Shown: positions 1 through 13,098, numbered from the stretch's first letter. The stretch is DNA of 64,000 bases from Tricholoma matsutake (GCA_026075535.2 AP026541.1:3968001-4032000), one strand, 5' to 3'. Made by a program: numbers and translations. Notes: generated by a model not told the origin, from the sequence alone.

Positions 1-2202
1 GCAGGAATATCATTTGCGGGATAAAATTGGCGTAGATATCAATTGGGCGCTTGAACCTGATGTGATTGGGAATCTGCAGACATAACGCGAATGTCATCTG
101 TTAAACGGTGAAGATGCTTGAGAGACCGATTTCGGATATGCGATACATGAAAAATCTCACGTGAACTACGCCAAGGACGATGGACATTTTCATCTTGTAC
201 GAGTTGGTGAACACGAGGCCGTTCACAGTTCCGTGCCAGCCAGGGTCCAGGCCAAATGGATATCGATGACCATTATCGACTGCTATGATCGTGCTATCGT
301 TGCTGTCAAGGAAAGTCCAGCCGGAATCCCAGATATGCAGCGTTTTGGAGAAGATGTCGTTGTATATGAGGCCAGTATATATGGAAAACAGACCCATCAA
401 CAAGATGATGTATCGGCCACTGTAAATCGATTTCAGTTAACAAGCCAGACATAATAGCAATCAATACAACTTACAAGAAAAATTGACCAGTGATCTAGGT
501 TGAAAACCCAATGATTCAAGATTGACATGCAATAGATTCAATGGTACCCACCTCATCGAGAGCCGTTCTTTCAAGCTTCTTCTCGGCAAGAATCATAACC
601 AGCGCCACAGTGAAGATAATGAAACCATGGCCAATGTCGCCAAACATCACTGCAAACAAGAACGGGAAAGTAACTACCGCGAACAAACCAGGATTGGCTT
701 CCTGGTAAGCAGCGATCCCATAACTATCCATGATGGTCTGGAAGCCCAGAGTGAACCGGTTGGTTCTGATAAAGGTCGGTGGTGTCTTATTGGTCCGAAG
801 TTCATTCAAGATGGGCGGCATACTGGTGCCCGATTCCTCCTGCAACAAGAGATGTAAACAAACAGTGAAGATGTGTCGAGATCGAGACTCACTGTCGCAT
901 GCCTCAACGCCAACTGAATCATGGTGATATCTCTCGTAGGCACCCATCCTTCTGCAATAAGCGTCTTCCTCCTGACGTCAAAGTTAAACAAATTAAGAGT
1001 CTCATGAATCATCTTCTCCTTCCTCACTACGTCCTGCCAACTCCGCAGCCTTTCTCCAATCTTGACAAGCTCCTTACGTCGGTTAAATCCGGTATTGTAG
1101 AGTACAATCTGCAAATCCTCGAGACGGACAGTCACCTCACGGAGGGAGTCGGACCGTTTGTCTGCATTGGCGTCAATAGGGTATAGTGTAGCTCCCATAG
1201 ATTCGGCCACTTTGCGGATCTTGGAAAGGAGAGCATCACCATGGGCAAAGATGATAAAGACGTTCTTGCGGGTCTCCGTGCCTGTCGCTGGGTCGACGAA
1301 GGGCTCAACGATGTCGGTGTGGTTCATGTAGAGATTCCCACGAAGGACACGCCAGAGAACACGCTCGAAAGTCGAAACGCGTGCACGCTCAATCGTGCCT
1401 GTAACGAATCTATAATATAACCAGTAAATATAAGCAGGGAATCGATAAGCTAGATGACTGACTCAAGGTCGAACTGCATGTTTGAGGCTAAGTTCTGCGC
1501 CTCGCGGTCGTCCTGTTGAAGTAACGGAGTAGTACTGTCATCGAATGACGATCTGATGTCCGTTTGGTGCCCCTGTGCCTGAAAATAAAGTAAAAGGGCT
1601 TCAGAATCTTTCGTGACTGACTAAATACCTCTCGTCCTGACCTTCTCGAAGAACACAGCAGTCTCTCGTAGCACATGTCTAGCTTCTATCAGTTCCTTTG
1701 TCCTTTCGCTTAACGTCTGGTAGCTGTCATTCATCTTAACAAGCCTCATCTCGTGCTCAGCCAGCGTTACGTCCAACTCATCAATGGTTTGCGCAGCACG
1801 AGGCCCGACAGTGATGAGAGGTGCTGAATCATAGAGAGGGCGGATAGGAACCACATCCTTCTCCTTCTCTATTTGGTTGGAGAAAAAACGGACGCGACGA
1901 GCCATCTCGTCGATACGCCGAATCTCTCCGACGAACGAACGTTGAAAAGTATTGACGCTGGGGTTTAACTTGGGAACATGAATAAATGAGATAGCTGAAC
2001 ACATGTTCTACTTACATCCTTGAATTGTACGTTGCCAAGTTCACCGAGCTCTGCCACTGTGTCGTGGGCTACTTCAGTGGGTACGAAGAGCTGTACCAAG
2101 CTCATCTGTTCCGATCCTTTTTGAAGGCATGATTAGTCTCGAGTGAAAAACCAATGCACTGAAACATAGCATACGGAATAGACTGGGGTATTCATCTGCC
2201 AT
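1..2202 (-). CDS. vph1: V-type proton ATPase subunit a (partial)
   Basis: Membrane subunit a of the V0 sector, which carries protons across vacuolar and endosomal membranes. By eye the exons are 2175-2202, 2016-2116, 1642-1968, 1463-1578, 893-1409, 552-839, 475-494, 161-419 and 1-97. All phases agree and give about 584 of the usual 820-850 residues; the C-terminal proton-channel part lies off the left edge. The start [20 protein letters not shown] is typical of the family. Other family blocks seen are [77 protein letters not shown] and [17 protein letters not shown]. The exon at 475-494 is only 20 nt. No stop or frameshift is seen, so this is a functional host gene. It is divergent from the gene at 2354. 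The symbol is by analogy with yeast. Confidence 0.94.
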
Positions 2203-2353
2203 TACGGCCAGCCGCTAAGTTACGAATGTAAAGTTGTTGGGGAGAAGGAAGTCGGTTCGTTTCAAGTCGGCGTGTGTCCGTTGATCACGTGTTGATGGAT
2301 ATTTGCACTGGACCTCGATTCACTGAGTATATCGATCGTGTCGTTTTGACGAA

Positions 2354-3512
2354 ATGCTTAATTTTAGATATTTCGATGCCTGGCTGAAGAACACTCGCGA
2401 CGGTACATGTAATAGGAGTGCAATATCGAAATTCAAGCCAAACGCAGTGCGTTTATCTGTAAAACCTTATGCCTCACCCCGTGTTTATCATGCTCCGCGT
2501 TGGCAGTTGTACTCTTTTTGTTGGCGTTATATCTACATGATCCTTCAGCTGAACTCTATACCACCGACGCCGAATTTATCGATGAACCTGAGACGAGAGC
2601 CCCTTGAGTTACCTTTGAGTTTAATATACAGGACTCATCCGCGGATTCTCTGGATATTTCTCGGTGACCTGCGTCCCCACTCAACTCCCATAATAGCGAG
2701 TCTGAAGAATCAGGTGCGAATCTCTACATCTTTCCTAATCTCGTATGCACTCCATGTTCGTAAAGATCACTCAGATGTTGCCATTGTACCGGCACTCCGG
2801 CAGGAAATTTCTGCAATATCAACACGCTCCGGAAGCCTTATCACAACGATCTAGCACCTCAAAATGAATTGCAGCAAGTCCTTCATGCGAATTATATATA
2901 TTGTCCTGTGTTAAATAATAATTCCTAGACAGGCTTCTACAGTGCGGCATGCCAAGCGACCCCGTCTTTCTAATCCTCCAGCCAAGGAAGAAGACATCGA
3001 CATCGAGGTTGAGGATACGTATACCTATTTTTAAGAATGCTCGGTCGCCAGGCAGAATTCAAGGCAGCAAGCGAAGAGAATGAGAAGCTCAAAGTCATCC
3101 TGAAATTAAAGCTCCAGGTATGTCTAGGGAAGGAGAAAAAACACCCGGATTCGCCTCCTCATACGATCACATTATTGGATAGACCGTGGAGGAAGAGAAC
3201 AAGAGACTCTGGAGATTGTTGAAATTAATGCAATCTCCTGTGGCATCACATACCATTGAGCTATCAGTGTTGCCTGATAGACCTGCGGCTGAGGGATCGG
3301 ATATTGAAGTATGGCGTATTTATCATAGTCAGAAATGCTTGAGCTTGAGCCTCCTAGGCACAAATGGGAGCAGATCAGAAAAACAAGAGGCTCAAAGATG
3401 CTTTGTATCCAAGTGAGTCTTCAAAATTAGAAAATATGCCGGGACAAAGACATCTCTAACAGGACTTGAAGAAAGAGAACAACAGACTTCGCAACCTTTG
3501 TATGTATTATAC
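2354..3512 (+). CDS. Uncharacterised coiled-coil protein, gene model unresolved
   Basis: I do not recognise this gene. The best reading uses several short exons. There is a hydrophobic run (SALAVVLFLLALYL) near 2495, an acidic stretch, a basic patch AKRPRL near 2960, then three leucine-zipper-like segments: EENEKLKVILKLKLQ (ending 3117), VEEENKRLWRLLK (from about 3182) and KNKRLKDAL / ENNRLRNL (3360-3500). Introns with good ends lie at about 3118-3181 (GTATGT...TAG) and 3310-3358. Two problems remain: a TGA at about 2608 in the favoured frame, and a frame break at about 3015-3033 that would need a 17-nt intron. It could be a bZIP-like or scaffold protein, or a decaying gene. Start and end are approximate; the tail converges on the kinase gene at 3583. 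Confidence 0.4.
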
Positions 3513-3582
3513 AGTCTCTTCTGGGATGCATTACGTTAATAACCGGCTTGTAACTTGTAAAGCATGGGCTGGACTAGTACTC

Positions 3583-4848
3583 CTAGATGAAATATTTGCC
3601 AAGAGAGCGTGCAAGCTCGTCCATAGTAGGGCGGTCTCCTGCTTTCGGTGTCCAGCACTTGCTTGCGATATCCCACATCCCTGAAGGCACTTGCGCGACC
3701 GGATCTGCTTCGTCAAATGGAAGAACACCCCCCAAGATGCTCGTTTCAATGACGTGCGGATATTTATGGAGCGAGTACGGTATTGTTACTGTCAAAAGCT
3801 GCACAACATGGTTTTAGAAAAATGAAATGCAAAAGGGAGAAAAATACCTGGTACGTGGTGCAGCCGAATGCCCATACATCCGAAGCGAGAGTAACGTTAA
3901 CACTCTCGCTCATGGGTATTTTAAGGAGCTCAGGTGCTTTCCAGCGCAGAGAGCCAGCACCTACAGTGGTCGTCGAGCTTCCAGCAGCCGTATTCAAGTC
4001 TTCGACGACCTTGGAGAGGCCGAAATCAGTAAGCACAGCTTCATGCTTGCTGCTGACAAGTACATTGTTCTGTACATGATGTTTACTAGAACAAAAGTCG
4101 CGACAATGAAAAATTACAACTTACCGCTTTGAGGTCACCGTGTACGATCGCAGGGTCAAGTGTGTGTAAGTAGAGCAGTCCATGCAAGACTCCGGATACC
4201 TGATATAATAGTGAGTTTGTTAATTTGGATAAGTCTGTGACATCATTACCAGCTTCAGTCGTTCCTCAAGTGGTGATCCTGGTCGATTATTCAGGTACCG
4301 CATTGCGTCGCCTAGCTCGTACCATTCCATGATGATTGCTGGATGGTCAGCCATATGGTATGAGACACCAAGGAAACGGGCAATATTGGCGTGGTGTAGT
4401 CTTTGGAACACGCAGACTTCTCTGTTCAACCGCTACATGGAGGGTCAGCATGAAGTTGGTTAGGACCATTAGGTGGCTGTGTGGTAGAGAAATTCAGACC
4501 TTGATAGCTTTTTGCTTATCCCTCTGCCCCGAATCCGTGAAGGCACGGATGACTTTGATGCCGACCAGAATATCGAAACAAATGATAAGCACATAATATA
4601 ATGGACATCGCGCAGTTGCCAATTACCTTGCATGAGATTGGGGCGATGAATGCGTCATTCATCTTTGGCAGGACAAGGTCACCGACAAACACATCAGAGA
4701 ACCCTCCACAAGCAACTGCCAGCTGAGATGTGTTGAAAATATTCCTTGTTAAATCGTACATTGAAGATCCAGATGTGAGAGAAGACACGCTATATGGTTG
4801 GAGCAGCCCACCCAGAGAAGTTCTACCGCAGGAACTGGAAGCGTGCAT
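3583..4848 (-). CDS. Protein kinase domain protein (tyrosine-kinase-like type)
   Basis: A single-domain kinase of about 327 residues. Exons, all multiples of three, are 4627-4848, 4500-4565, 4250-4432, 4125-4199, 3848-4069 and 3583-3798. Readable motifs are a glycine loop GGFSDVFVG, GIKVIRAF holding the ATP-binding lysine, the catalytic loop IVHGDLKANNVLV (HGD in place of HRD), the metal-binding TDFGLSK, RWKAPELL (APE), SDVWAFGCTTYQ and a C-terminal W-x-P-x-x-RPTMDELA. This layout is common in the large kinase expansions of mushroom-forming fungi. The start is the first ATG (MHASSS); the open frame runs upstream without another ATG. The intron 4566-4626 ends in TG instead of AG, so this gene may be miss-spliced. 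Substrate unknown. Confidence 0.85.
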
Positions 4849-6785
4849 AATGTCACACTGGTTCTGTATAAACAAGTACCCAGAGACCGCGTGTGGTTTT
4901 TACAAGTGACATAGTTTGGACCTTTATATGTTAGCTCGCAAGATTCAAGTTGTTGATGCCTATTGGTGCAGGCTTTTCTGATCACGGACGTACAGCAACG
5001 GCTGACGGCATGCCCAACTTCTTACAGCTTGCTCGGAGTAAAATCTGTTTCTCAGCTGTACACTGGCAAGAGGTTAGCCACCCGTGAGGCTGGATGCGGG
5101 TGCTGTCGTGGGTTATAATCATCAGCGCTAGTTCCAATGTATGGTAAGTAACGCACCATCACTGGTGGATTTGTTTTGGTACATGGTTTCTCATGACTGA
5201 GCCATGAGGTTCTTCTCAATGTTGAGATCCGTATTATTATGGATTCCTTGCTGTACAGACTCTAAATATGGTATTGGCCAAGTACTCAGGGTGGCCAAGA
5301 TGGTGACCCTTGATAGTAGATGGCCTTCTACATTTTTTTAGCTTCCACAACACTTTATATTTTATAAAAAATATGGGGACAACCATTTTTTATCCTTCTG
5401 ATTAATTTCTTTGGAGCAGATTTTTCTCAAAAGCTTCTCATCTTGAGATATCATATGTAAACAAGCAGTACTCAAAGAACAATCTCAAATTCTAAAAATC
5501 CACTCCAAAGACTTTCATTAGACTAATATTCTTACTATTTTTTCTCATACAAAGTATTCTATATAATTGGGTCGACTATGTTACATAAGTAATTACTTCC
5601 TCCACTCGGCAGACTCGGCTTACTATCAACCATGAATCGTTTGATGTCGGATACTTACTGATGTCGGATCCTTCTGCAGATGATAAGTACCGAGACATTG
5701 TGATGGCAGTGTGGCATTTCAGCCTCCTTGGCATGTTTGTTAATCTTGCCCAATATGGAAAAACCTCCCACCCCACTGTAGCCTCGTATTGAAAAACTTG
5801 CCATAACAGCCATGGTTTTCCGATCACTCTGCTGGGTATAAATAGATGCAAATATCGGAAAAAGAACTAAAAATTAAAAGAATTGCTGGCTCCTTCCACA
5901 AAAGTCTGCAGCCATTTTCTACTAATCAAAAAAACTGCAACTGGACTTAGGATTCTTCACAACTACTATTAATCCTTTTCAAAATGTCTTTTGGTGCTGT
6001 TGGTAGTGAATAAGCAAACAACAGGTATTTTTGCTAAACAAATGGACCAGGTCCTCATAGAATAATATGAGTATAATTGAAATCTACAGTACATGGACAT
6101 GTGAAGTACCTGAGTCTAACCTTTTCATGTGTATTTAGCCCACAGCTGAGAATCTGAAATCTGGGGATGTGACAACTGCCTAGAAGGTCACTGACTGCTG
6201 GGTATACTGCACTACAAGTTGCTTGAAACCTCCCTGATACCTGTGGAATATCTTCCAGTAGTTTGATAGTAGATTCATAGCAAAATATAGGTGTGCAGAT
6301 TAATATTGAGGAGTGACCAAGAAAGACATGATCCTAAGCAAAGTCTTGTCTCATTTTTAAATTACAGCAGGGGATATTAAATGGAAGACATCTGAAATGA
6401 ACTAAGAGTGCTTGTTTGGAAGATACAGCTGTGGATCCAGAGTGGAAACCAATAATATTGGGTGGATGGCTAATAACTGACCCCTATGGCAGATAACTTG
6501 TGGCAGTGCCACTGTCAGGCTAATAACAGCAGATCAATTTCCTCGGCCCATAGAAGCCCAAATAATTTTTTGAAAAGACAGAAACACCATATTATTGTTG
6601 TACTATTTGCATGTAAAACAAGGTAGTGTGACAAGCAGAAGTACAACCCAGAGAGACAAATGTTGTCGTGAGCATGGCAATTGCCATGGCTAATAACATT
6701 ATTAGACGCCCAGCACAGTGATCGGTAAGCCGTTATGGCTCCCCTCAATCCTTTGCCCATTTCCTTTATTTTTTGGGTCTCATCC
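4849..6785. other. No gene recognised
   Basis: About 1.9 kb downstream of the kinase start side. It is AT-rich from about 5330 to 5600 and has only short open frames with no motif I can name. Nothing repeated elsewhere in the window was noticed here. Confidence 0.5.
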
Positions 6786-7261
6786 TGTACAATGAAGTCA
6801 ATATGTATTCTGTAGGCCATGACTGGCCAACATGGCAGGTTTGCTCAATTTGGCAGCCACTCTCAAATAATACTCACAGGAAGCAAAGCACTCCAGGTAA
6901 AACCATGGTGAGCATGTCAACTTCTTCCCAGCATCACAGACAACATACAAGCCAAGTTTGAAGACTTGAAAGTAGCTACTTTACTCTCAATTCTGTCTGA
7001 TACCCTTAGGTGGCCAAGAACCCAACCTCTGATAGTACCATAATTTATAACCAAAAAAGGAAACATAATGCATTTAGGTGGATGCAACTTTTACCCTACC
7101 TGCTTTATCCAACCCTTGCCCTGCTGCAGATGGGCCACCAGCAGTCCAAACTGCAGTGGGTGCAACATCTAAGCAATCTGCAAAAGATAAATGCATCAAA
7201 CATTGAAAACCATGGCCCTCGCATCTCTCCAACAGCTGTATCGAAAACAGAGCTTGAAAAG
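6786..7261 (+). pseudogene. Decayed coding fragment, 5' side of the Gypsy insertion
   Basis: Coding-like sequence on the plus strand with breaks. One frame gives ITDNIQAKFEDLKVATLLS near 6930-6990 between intron-like borders. Another gives PAADGPPAVQTAVGATSKQS near 7120-7180, followed by a stop at a CAT-TGA junction. After a one-base shift the reading continues as ENHGPRISPTAVSKTELEK up to 7261. This last frame runs straight on into the sequence beyond the Gypsy element at 13506, so both pieces belonged to one gene before the insertion. I do not recognise the protein; the alanine/proline-rich style and setting suggest an old transposon gene. Confidence 0.5.
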
Positions 7262-7662
7262 TGTTAGGAAACCACCCCATTACCTAATAAAATTTCATTT
7301 TTATTTTATTATGTCGAAATACGCTACATGACACCAAATGACGCTACACTTTGATAGCATGAGAATTTTATTTTGCATGCATCAATATGTACATGCATGT
7401 ACAAACACGTCAGTAACAACAATGTCAATATATGTAACATAGTATATAAACCCTAAATACATGCCTAGGGGACCCCAGTTGTGTTCTCTTAGGTATTCCA
7501 CCTACATTTTCGGTGTGAAAGGCCTATCTCAACAAACTCACCTATTAATAACCCCTCGCATCAAAACCATCAATTCCCCCATCACAAGTGTGGATCCTGC
7601 CCCCTTCTTGTAGAGAGAACCTGCACTGTCTTAGCTAGCAGATAGTGGGTGTCACCCTAACA
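7262..7662 (+). repeat. 5' LTR of Gypsy copy 1
   Basis: Starts TGTTAGG and ends CCTAACA, 401 bp, nearly identical to 13099-13500. It is preceded by the duplicated target AAAAG. The stretch 7663-8150 after it is the untranslated leader before gag. Confidence 0.93.
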
Positions 7663-8150
7663 GAAGAACACAACTTCCCATATCAGTGCGCCTTCTCTTA
7701 CTTGTGCATATGTCATTGTTTCACCGCGCCACATCCGATTACTCACCCTTTTGGCACGAGCTGGAAGTACTTGTATATATGTAATCTACCTTTTCTTTCA
7801 TAAGCCGATGCCAGGCCTCGCCGTACATTGCGACCACCAGTGATCAAGAGGCAGTGCTCGTCATTAGGACAGCTGCAACCAGACAACCGATCGGATCTGG
7901 TTTAGTTACAATTTACATTACTCTATTCAGACAACTATTTTAGTTACAAGCTGAATTCAGTGATATCTCCAAGATCAGGCACTGTTGGAAGAGTTATTGA
8001 TCTGAAGTGTCAAAATAGGCGCCCGATGAATGATGAACCATTGACGAACCTCGATGAACCTTATCATGTGACCCATAAACATTTGGAGAGGTCTCGAGGA
8101 AAAAAATTATGAATTTGTCGAAGAAGTGATTCATCACAGATTCTACAATT

Positions 8151-9248
8151 ATGTCCGAACCTTCAACTTCTAATCCCGGTCCTAATCCTGTTCCCATACC
8201 AGCACTAGAGGCAAAAATTGATGTGCTCACAGCACAGATGTCGCAATTAGTGTCAGGATTGGCAGCATCACAGCCCAGACAAGCGGAAGTACAGCCAGAG
8301 ACAATAGGAGAAAGAGATGATGAGATGGAGGAGATGGTGGAGTGGATATTGCAGGAGGATGAGATGGCAGAGAAATCCGGAAAAGGAAAAGCGCACTTAC
8401 CTAAGTACGCACCCCTGCAAATCTTTGACGGTACCATGGAGAATACAAAATCCTTCATCAGCTCTATAGTATTGTACATCCATGGGAGGAAGCCAGAGTT
8501 TCATACAGCTGAGTCTAGGATTATGTTTGCTCTTTCATACATTCAGGGGGGGAAAGCACAGTTCTTGAGAAATGAGGCTATTAATCAAATTGCTGCAGGA
8601 AATAAACCTTTTGCAACCTTCAAGGAATTTCTGGAGAGATTGGAGGCACAGTTTGGAGACCCTAATCCAAAGGCAATAGCCAATGCTAAATTAAAGACTA
8701 TGCGCCAAGGTTCCCTAACAGCGGATGAATTTATTTTGCAGTTCAAAGCAGAAGCTTCGCAAATGGACATGGGAGAAGCCACGTTGGTAGAGTTTTTGAA
8801 AGCAGGATTAAATCCCTCCTTATTCAAGTCTATCTACCGACTACCTTCTATGCCAGAGAAGTTGGACAAGTGGTATAATTGGGCAATGCACCTTGACCAG
8901 CAATATCGGCAGGAACAGGCGGAGTCAAAGTTGATGTACAGAAGTAGTAAATTTGGAAAGTCATCAGGAGGAAAGTCCAAGAAAGGAAAGGCACCTCAGC
9001 TGCAAGCTCCAAGGGCACAGCCACCGGCCATGGCAGTGACACCTATAGTTACAGAGTCAGCAGCACCAGCAGAGGCAATGGAGGTTGATCAAGCAGGGAG
9101 ACGAGCCCCACTTAAATGTTTTAACTGTGGGCAGTTAGGACACATTTCTAGGAATTGTAGGCAGAGAAGAAAGATTAGGGAAGCTACAATCGAGGAAGTG
9201 AAGCTGGAGGAAGGCAAGCAGAAGAATTTTGTGGAAGAGTCCCAGTGA
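8151..9248 (+). CDS. Gypsy gag polyprotein
   Basis: An intact 365-residue frame. The N-terminal part holds a retrotransposon gag domain (KSFISSIVLYIHGRKPEF ... FLRNEAINQIA ... FLERLEAQFGDPNPKA). A basic serine/lysine-rich linker follows, then a CCHC zinc knuckle CFNCGQLGHISRNC at about residues 323-336 for RNA binding. The ATG at 8151 follows a roughly 490-bp leader after the 5' LTR. The end overlaps the protease frame by a few bases (ATGA-like stop/start region around 9245), which fits pol being read by frameshift or reinitiation. Gag would form the virus-like particle. It is the best preserved frame of the element. Confidence 0.9.
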   Translation: MSEPSTSNPGPNPVPIPALEAKIDVLTAQMSQLVSGLAASQPRQAEVQPETIGERDDEMEEMVEWILQEDEMAEKSGKGKAHLPKYAPLQIFDGTMENTKSFISSIVLYIHGRKPEFHTAESRIMFALSYIQGGKAQFLRNEAINQIAAGNKPFATFKEFLERLEAQFGDPNPKAIANAKLKTMRQGSLTADEFILQFKAEASQMDMGEATLVEFLKAGLNPSLFKSIYRLPSMPEKLDKWYNWAMHLDQQYRQEQAESKLMYRSSKFGKSSGGKSKKGKAPQLQAPRAQPPAMAVTPIVTESAAPAEAMEVDQAGRRAPLKCFNCGQLGHISRNCRQRRKIREATIEEVKLEEGKQKNFVEESQ

Positions 9249-12200
9249 AGGTTTCACCATTGGTGACCCAGAATCGTTACAATGTATTAGTATCCAAGGA
9301 AACCCAGAGCAAATCAGAAAAGGAAATTGAGGAGGAGTATAACTGTTCTGAATCACGTGACAAAAAGGAGTACAACTGTTGTCAATCACGTGACAATTTT
9401 CATGCATCATTTCTGAAAACCCCTAAATTCTTTATTCACTCTGCACGAGTAGAACCTGAAATCACCTTGACTGTGGGACTGAAGACAGTGGATACACATG
9501 CAGCTATTGATGTGGAAGCGTTGCTTGATAGTGGTGCTACAGGATTATTTATTAATCAATCCTTAATTACCGGAAACGGTATTAACACATGCAACCTGGT
9601 GCAACCTATAATGGTGTACAATATTGACGGAACAGTCAATTGTGGAGGAACTATCAAGGAGGAGGTGACTATGGTACTAAAGTATCAGGAGCATCAGGAG
9701 TGAGCCGTATTCGAAGTGTGCGATCTTGGGAAAACCAATCTAATAATAGGATGTCCATGGTTACGGAAGCATAATCCCGAAATTGATTGGAAAACTGGGA
9801 AAGTACAAATGACTTGTTGTCCTAAGGAATGTAATGTGTATGGGAGGAAGATGAAGAAGGAAAAAAGGAAAAAGAAAGAGAAAGAACATCCGAGAAAGTA
9901 TTCTGTTACAATGGAGGAAGTGGAGGATGAGGAAATGCCAAATGGGGAAGTTCCAATCATGATTGAGAAAGAAGAGCAGAAGCAAACCTTTAGAACAATT
10001 CATGGAGGACAGTCATGGGACAAGAATATCATGATGATGGAGAAGCCAGTGGAGGAATGGGTGCCAAAAGTGTATCATGAACATCTGTCAGTGTTCCAGA
10101 AGAAGGAGTCTGAGCGAATGCCAGTGCAGAAGCCATGGGATCATGCGATTGAGATGAAGCCAGGGTTTGTGCTGAAGAAGTCGAAGGTATATCTGTTATC
10201 TCTGATGGAACAAGAAGAAGTAGATGCATTCCTGAAGGAGCAATTGCGCAAAGGATACATACAACCTTCAAAATCACTGCAGATGTCACCAATATTCTTT
10301 GTGCCAAAAAAAGACCAAAGGAAGAGGATGTGTACAGATTATAGGTATTTGAATGAGTGGACAGTGAAGAACGCGTACCCCCTGCCATTGATCTCAGAAA
10401 TAATTGACAAGGTGGGAAAAGCCAAGGTCTTTACAAAATTGGATTTACGATGGGGATACAACAATGTACGAATAAAAAAAGGAGATGAGTGGAAGGCAGC
10501 ATTTGCCACATGTCGAGGATCCTTCGAGCCGCTTGTCATGTTTTTTGGGATGACTAATAGTACCCTGACCTTTCAAAATATGATGAACAACATTTTCAAG
10601 GACGTAATAGACAAAGGCGTGGTAATAATATTTATTGATGACATTCTGATATTCATGGAGGATGAAGAAAATCATGAGGCGATAGTGCAGGAGGTGTTAC
10701 AGAGGTTGGCAGAGAATGATCTATTTTTGAAACCAGAGAAGTGTGTGTTTGGAGCAAGCGAGATTGAGTTCCTAGGATTATTGATCGGCCCTGACGGGGT
10801 CAAAATGGATCCGATCAAGGTACAGGCGATCACAGATTGGCCTGCACCCACCCATGTCAAGGAGGTTCAAACCTTCTTGGGACTCGCAAATTATTATCGT
10901 CACTTTGTGCACAATTTTTCTAAAATTGCTGCACCCTTACATAACCTTACGTGAAAGGGAGTAGTATGGAGGTGGGGAGAGCGGCAGCAGACAGCATTTG
11001 AGGAGTTGAAGAGGAAGTTTGTGGAGGGACCAATATTAGCCCCAGTAGATTTCACATGCCCTTTGTGAATGGAATCTGATGCATCCGATTTTGCTACTGG
11101 AGTGGTATTATCAATGCTGTGCAAAGATGACAAATGGCATCCTTGTGCATCCTTGTCAAAAGGGTTGAATGATGTGGAGAGGAATTATGATGTGCATGAC
11201 AAAGAGATGTTGGGGATAATACAAGCATTGGAGGCATGGAGGCATTATTTGGAGGAATGTACGCATGAGATTGAGATCTGGACGGATCATCAAAATCTGC
11301 AATACTTCATGTCCACTAAAAAGCTTAATTGCCGGCAAGTGCATTGGGCACTATTCCTATCACGTTTCAACTTTTACTTGGTCCCACAAAGCGGGAAGCT
11401 TAATGAGGAAAGCAGATGCATTATCCAGATGTATTGATCATAAAAGGGGGGTGGAGGAGGACAATAAAAATGTTACCTTACTCAAACCCGAATACTTTCG
11501 CATTTGCGCTATGCGTCAAGGGCATCTATTAATAGATAGCTCAGAAACGGAAATGTTGTCTAAAATTAGACAATGTTCAGAAATGGATGATGAAGTAGTG
11601 GAAGCCGTGAAAGCTCTGAAGGGAGAGAAGAAAGGTAATATCAAAGGAGATGAATGGGCTGAGGAACAAGGGTTGGTGTTGTTTCGAGGAAAAGTGTATG
11701 TACTGAAGGATCAGGATTTGTGAAGGGAGATCGTCTGGTTACATCACAATACGTCGATTGCCAGACACCCAGGAAGATGGAAGACGTTGGAATTAGTAAT
11801 GAGAAATTATTGGTGGCCCGGAATTTTGAAGTATGTGTTGGGGTATGTGGATGGATGTGATATGTGCATGAGGGGGAAGAAATTTCCAGAGAAACCTGCA
11901 GGAAAATTAATGCTGAACCCTATACCTAAAGCGCCGTGGCGAGATATATCTGTGGATTTTATTACTGGATTACCTGAGGCTCAAGGGTACGATGCAATAT
12001 TCGTAGTATGCGACCGCTTTACAAAGGAGGTCCATATTATTCCTACTACTACAGAAACCTCATCATTGGGCTTGGCACGCCTCTATCTAAATCAGGTATG
12101 GCGGTTACATGGGTTACCCGATACCATTATCTCCGATTGCAGACCACAATTTGCTTCCACGTTTATGTGAGAACTAAACAACATATTGGGAATTCAAACT

Positions 12201-13016
12201 AAATTATCTATGGCATATCACCCGCAGACTGATGGGCAGACAGAGAGAATGAATCAGGAGTTGGAGCAGTACCTACATATGTTTGTCAACTACCGACAAA
12301 CCAACTGGCCCGAATGGTTGGCAATTGCCGAATTTTCCCACAATAACAAATTCCATTCGGCTACTCGTATGTCACCCTTTTTTGCGAATTATGGATATCA
12401 TCCTCGCATGGGAGTAGAACCCAGAAGGGAAGTCAAAGTACAGTTGGTAGAAGACTTTGTATCTAAGATGCAAAAGGTACAAGAGGAAGCAGAGGCGGCA
12501 TTGAAGAAAGCACGTGATGACATGATGCAACACGTGGATCATACTCGAGCACGCGCTCCAGAGTACAAAGTTGGTGACTTGGTATGGCTAAGTACCAAGG
12601 ACCTGAATATTCCACGACCTTTGAGGAAACTTATGGAAAAACAAGTTGGCCCATATGCGATCTCTAAAGTAATCTCACCTAATGCAGTAGTGCTAAAATT
12701 ACCCCAATCATTCAAGATTGATCCTGAGATTAATGTATCCTGCCTACGCCCTTACCGCCCGCCCACTATTCCTGGCCAACAAACTACTCCGCAACTTACA
12801 ATAATAGTAGAAGGTGCTCCAGAATACATAGTTGAAGAAATTCTAGACTCACGTCTTCGACGGAACAAATTGGAGTTTTTAATAAAGTGGAAAAACTATA
12901 CCGACAAAAATAATTCATGGGAACCCGAAGAGAATTGTAAGCGAGCATGTAACGTGATCGCCCAATTCTTTAAACATAATCCAAATGCTCTGTGTCAATG
13001 GTGTATGAGGGGATGA
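9245..13016 (+). pseudogene. Gypsy pol polyprotein, broken
   Basis: Order of domains: aspartic protease (LLDSGATGLFIN, about 9525), reverse transcriptase (CTDYRYLNEWTVKNAYPLP, and the catalytic FIDDILIF at about 10630), RNase H (ESDASDFATGVVL from about 11070), integrase with the HHCC finger (CDMCMRGKKFP near 11855) and a DDE core ([28 protein letters not shown]), then a C-terminal chromodomain (EYIVEEILDSRLRRNKLEFL ... NSWEPEENC, about 12815-12985) that guides insertion into heterochromatin. It is interrupted by TGA at 9701, 10952, 11066, 11721 and about 12168, and by one extra base near 11387 when compared with copy 2. Copy 2 keeps CGA where this copy has TGA at 11721. Not functional as it stands. 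Confidence 0.9.
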
Positions 13017-13098
13017 GATTCCGGCCTTACCAAAATTTCACAGAGGGGACAGACATAATATTTTCTCACCTGGAAGTTGAGGCATAAAAGGGGGGTAA

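Noticed and set aside
2354..2854. 166-residue plus-strand open frame as one exon
   Set aside because: Its composition is not protein-like, and another frame in the same stretch reads better as the start of the coiled-coil gene.
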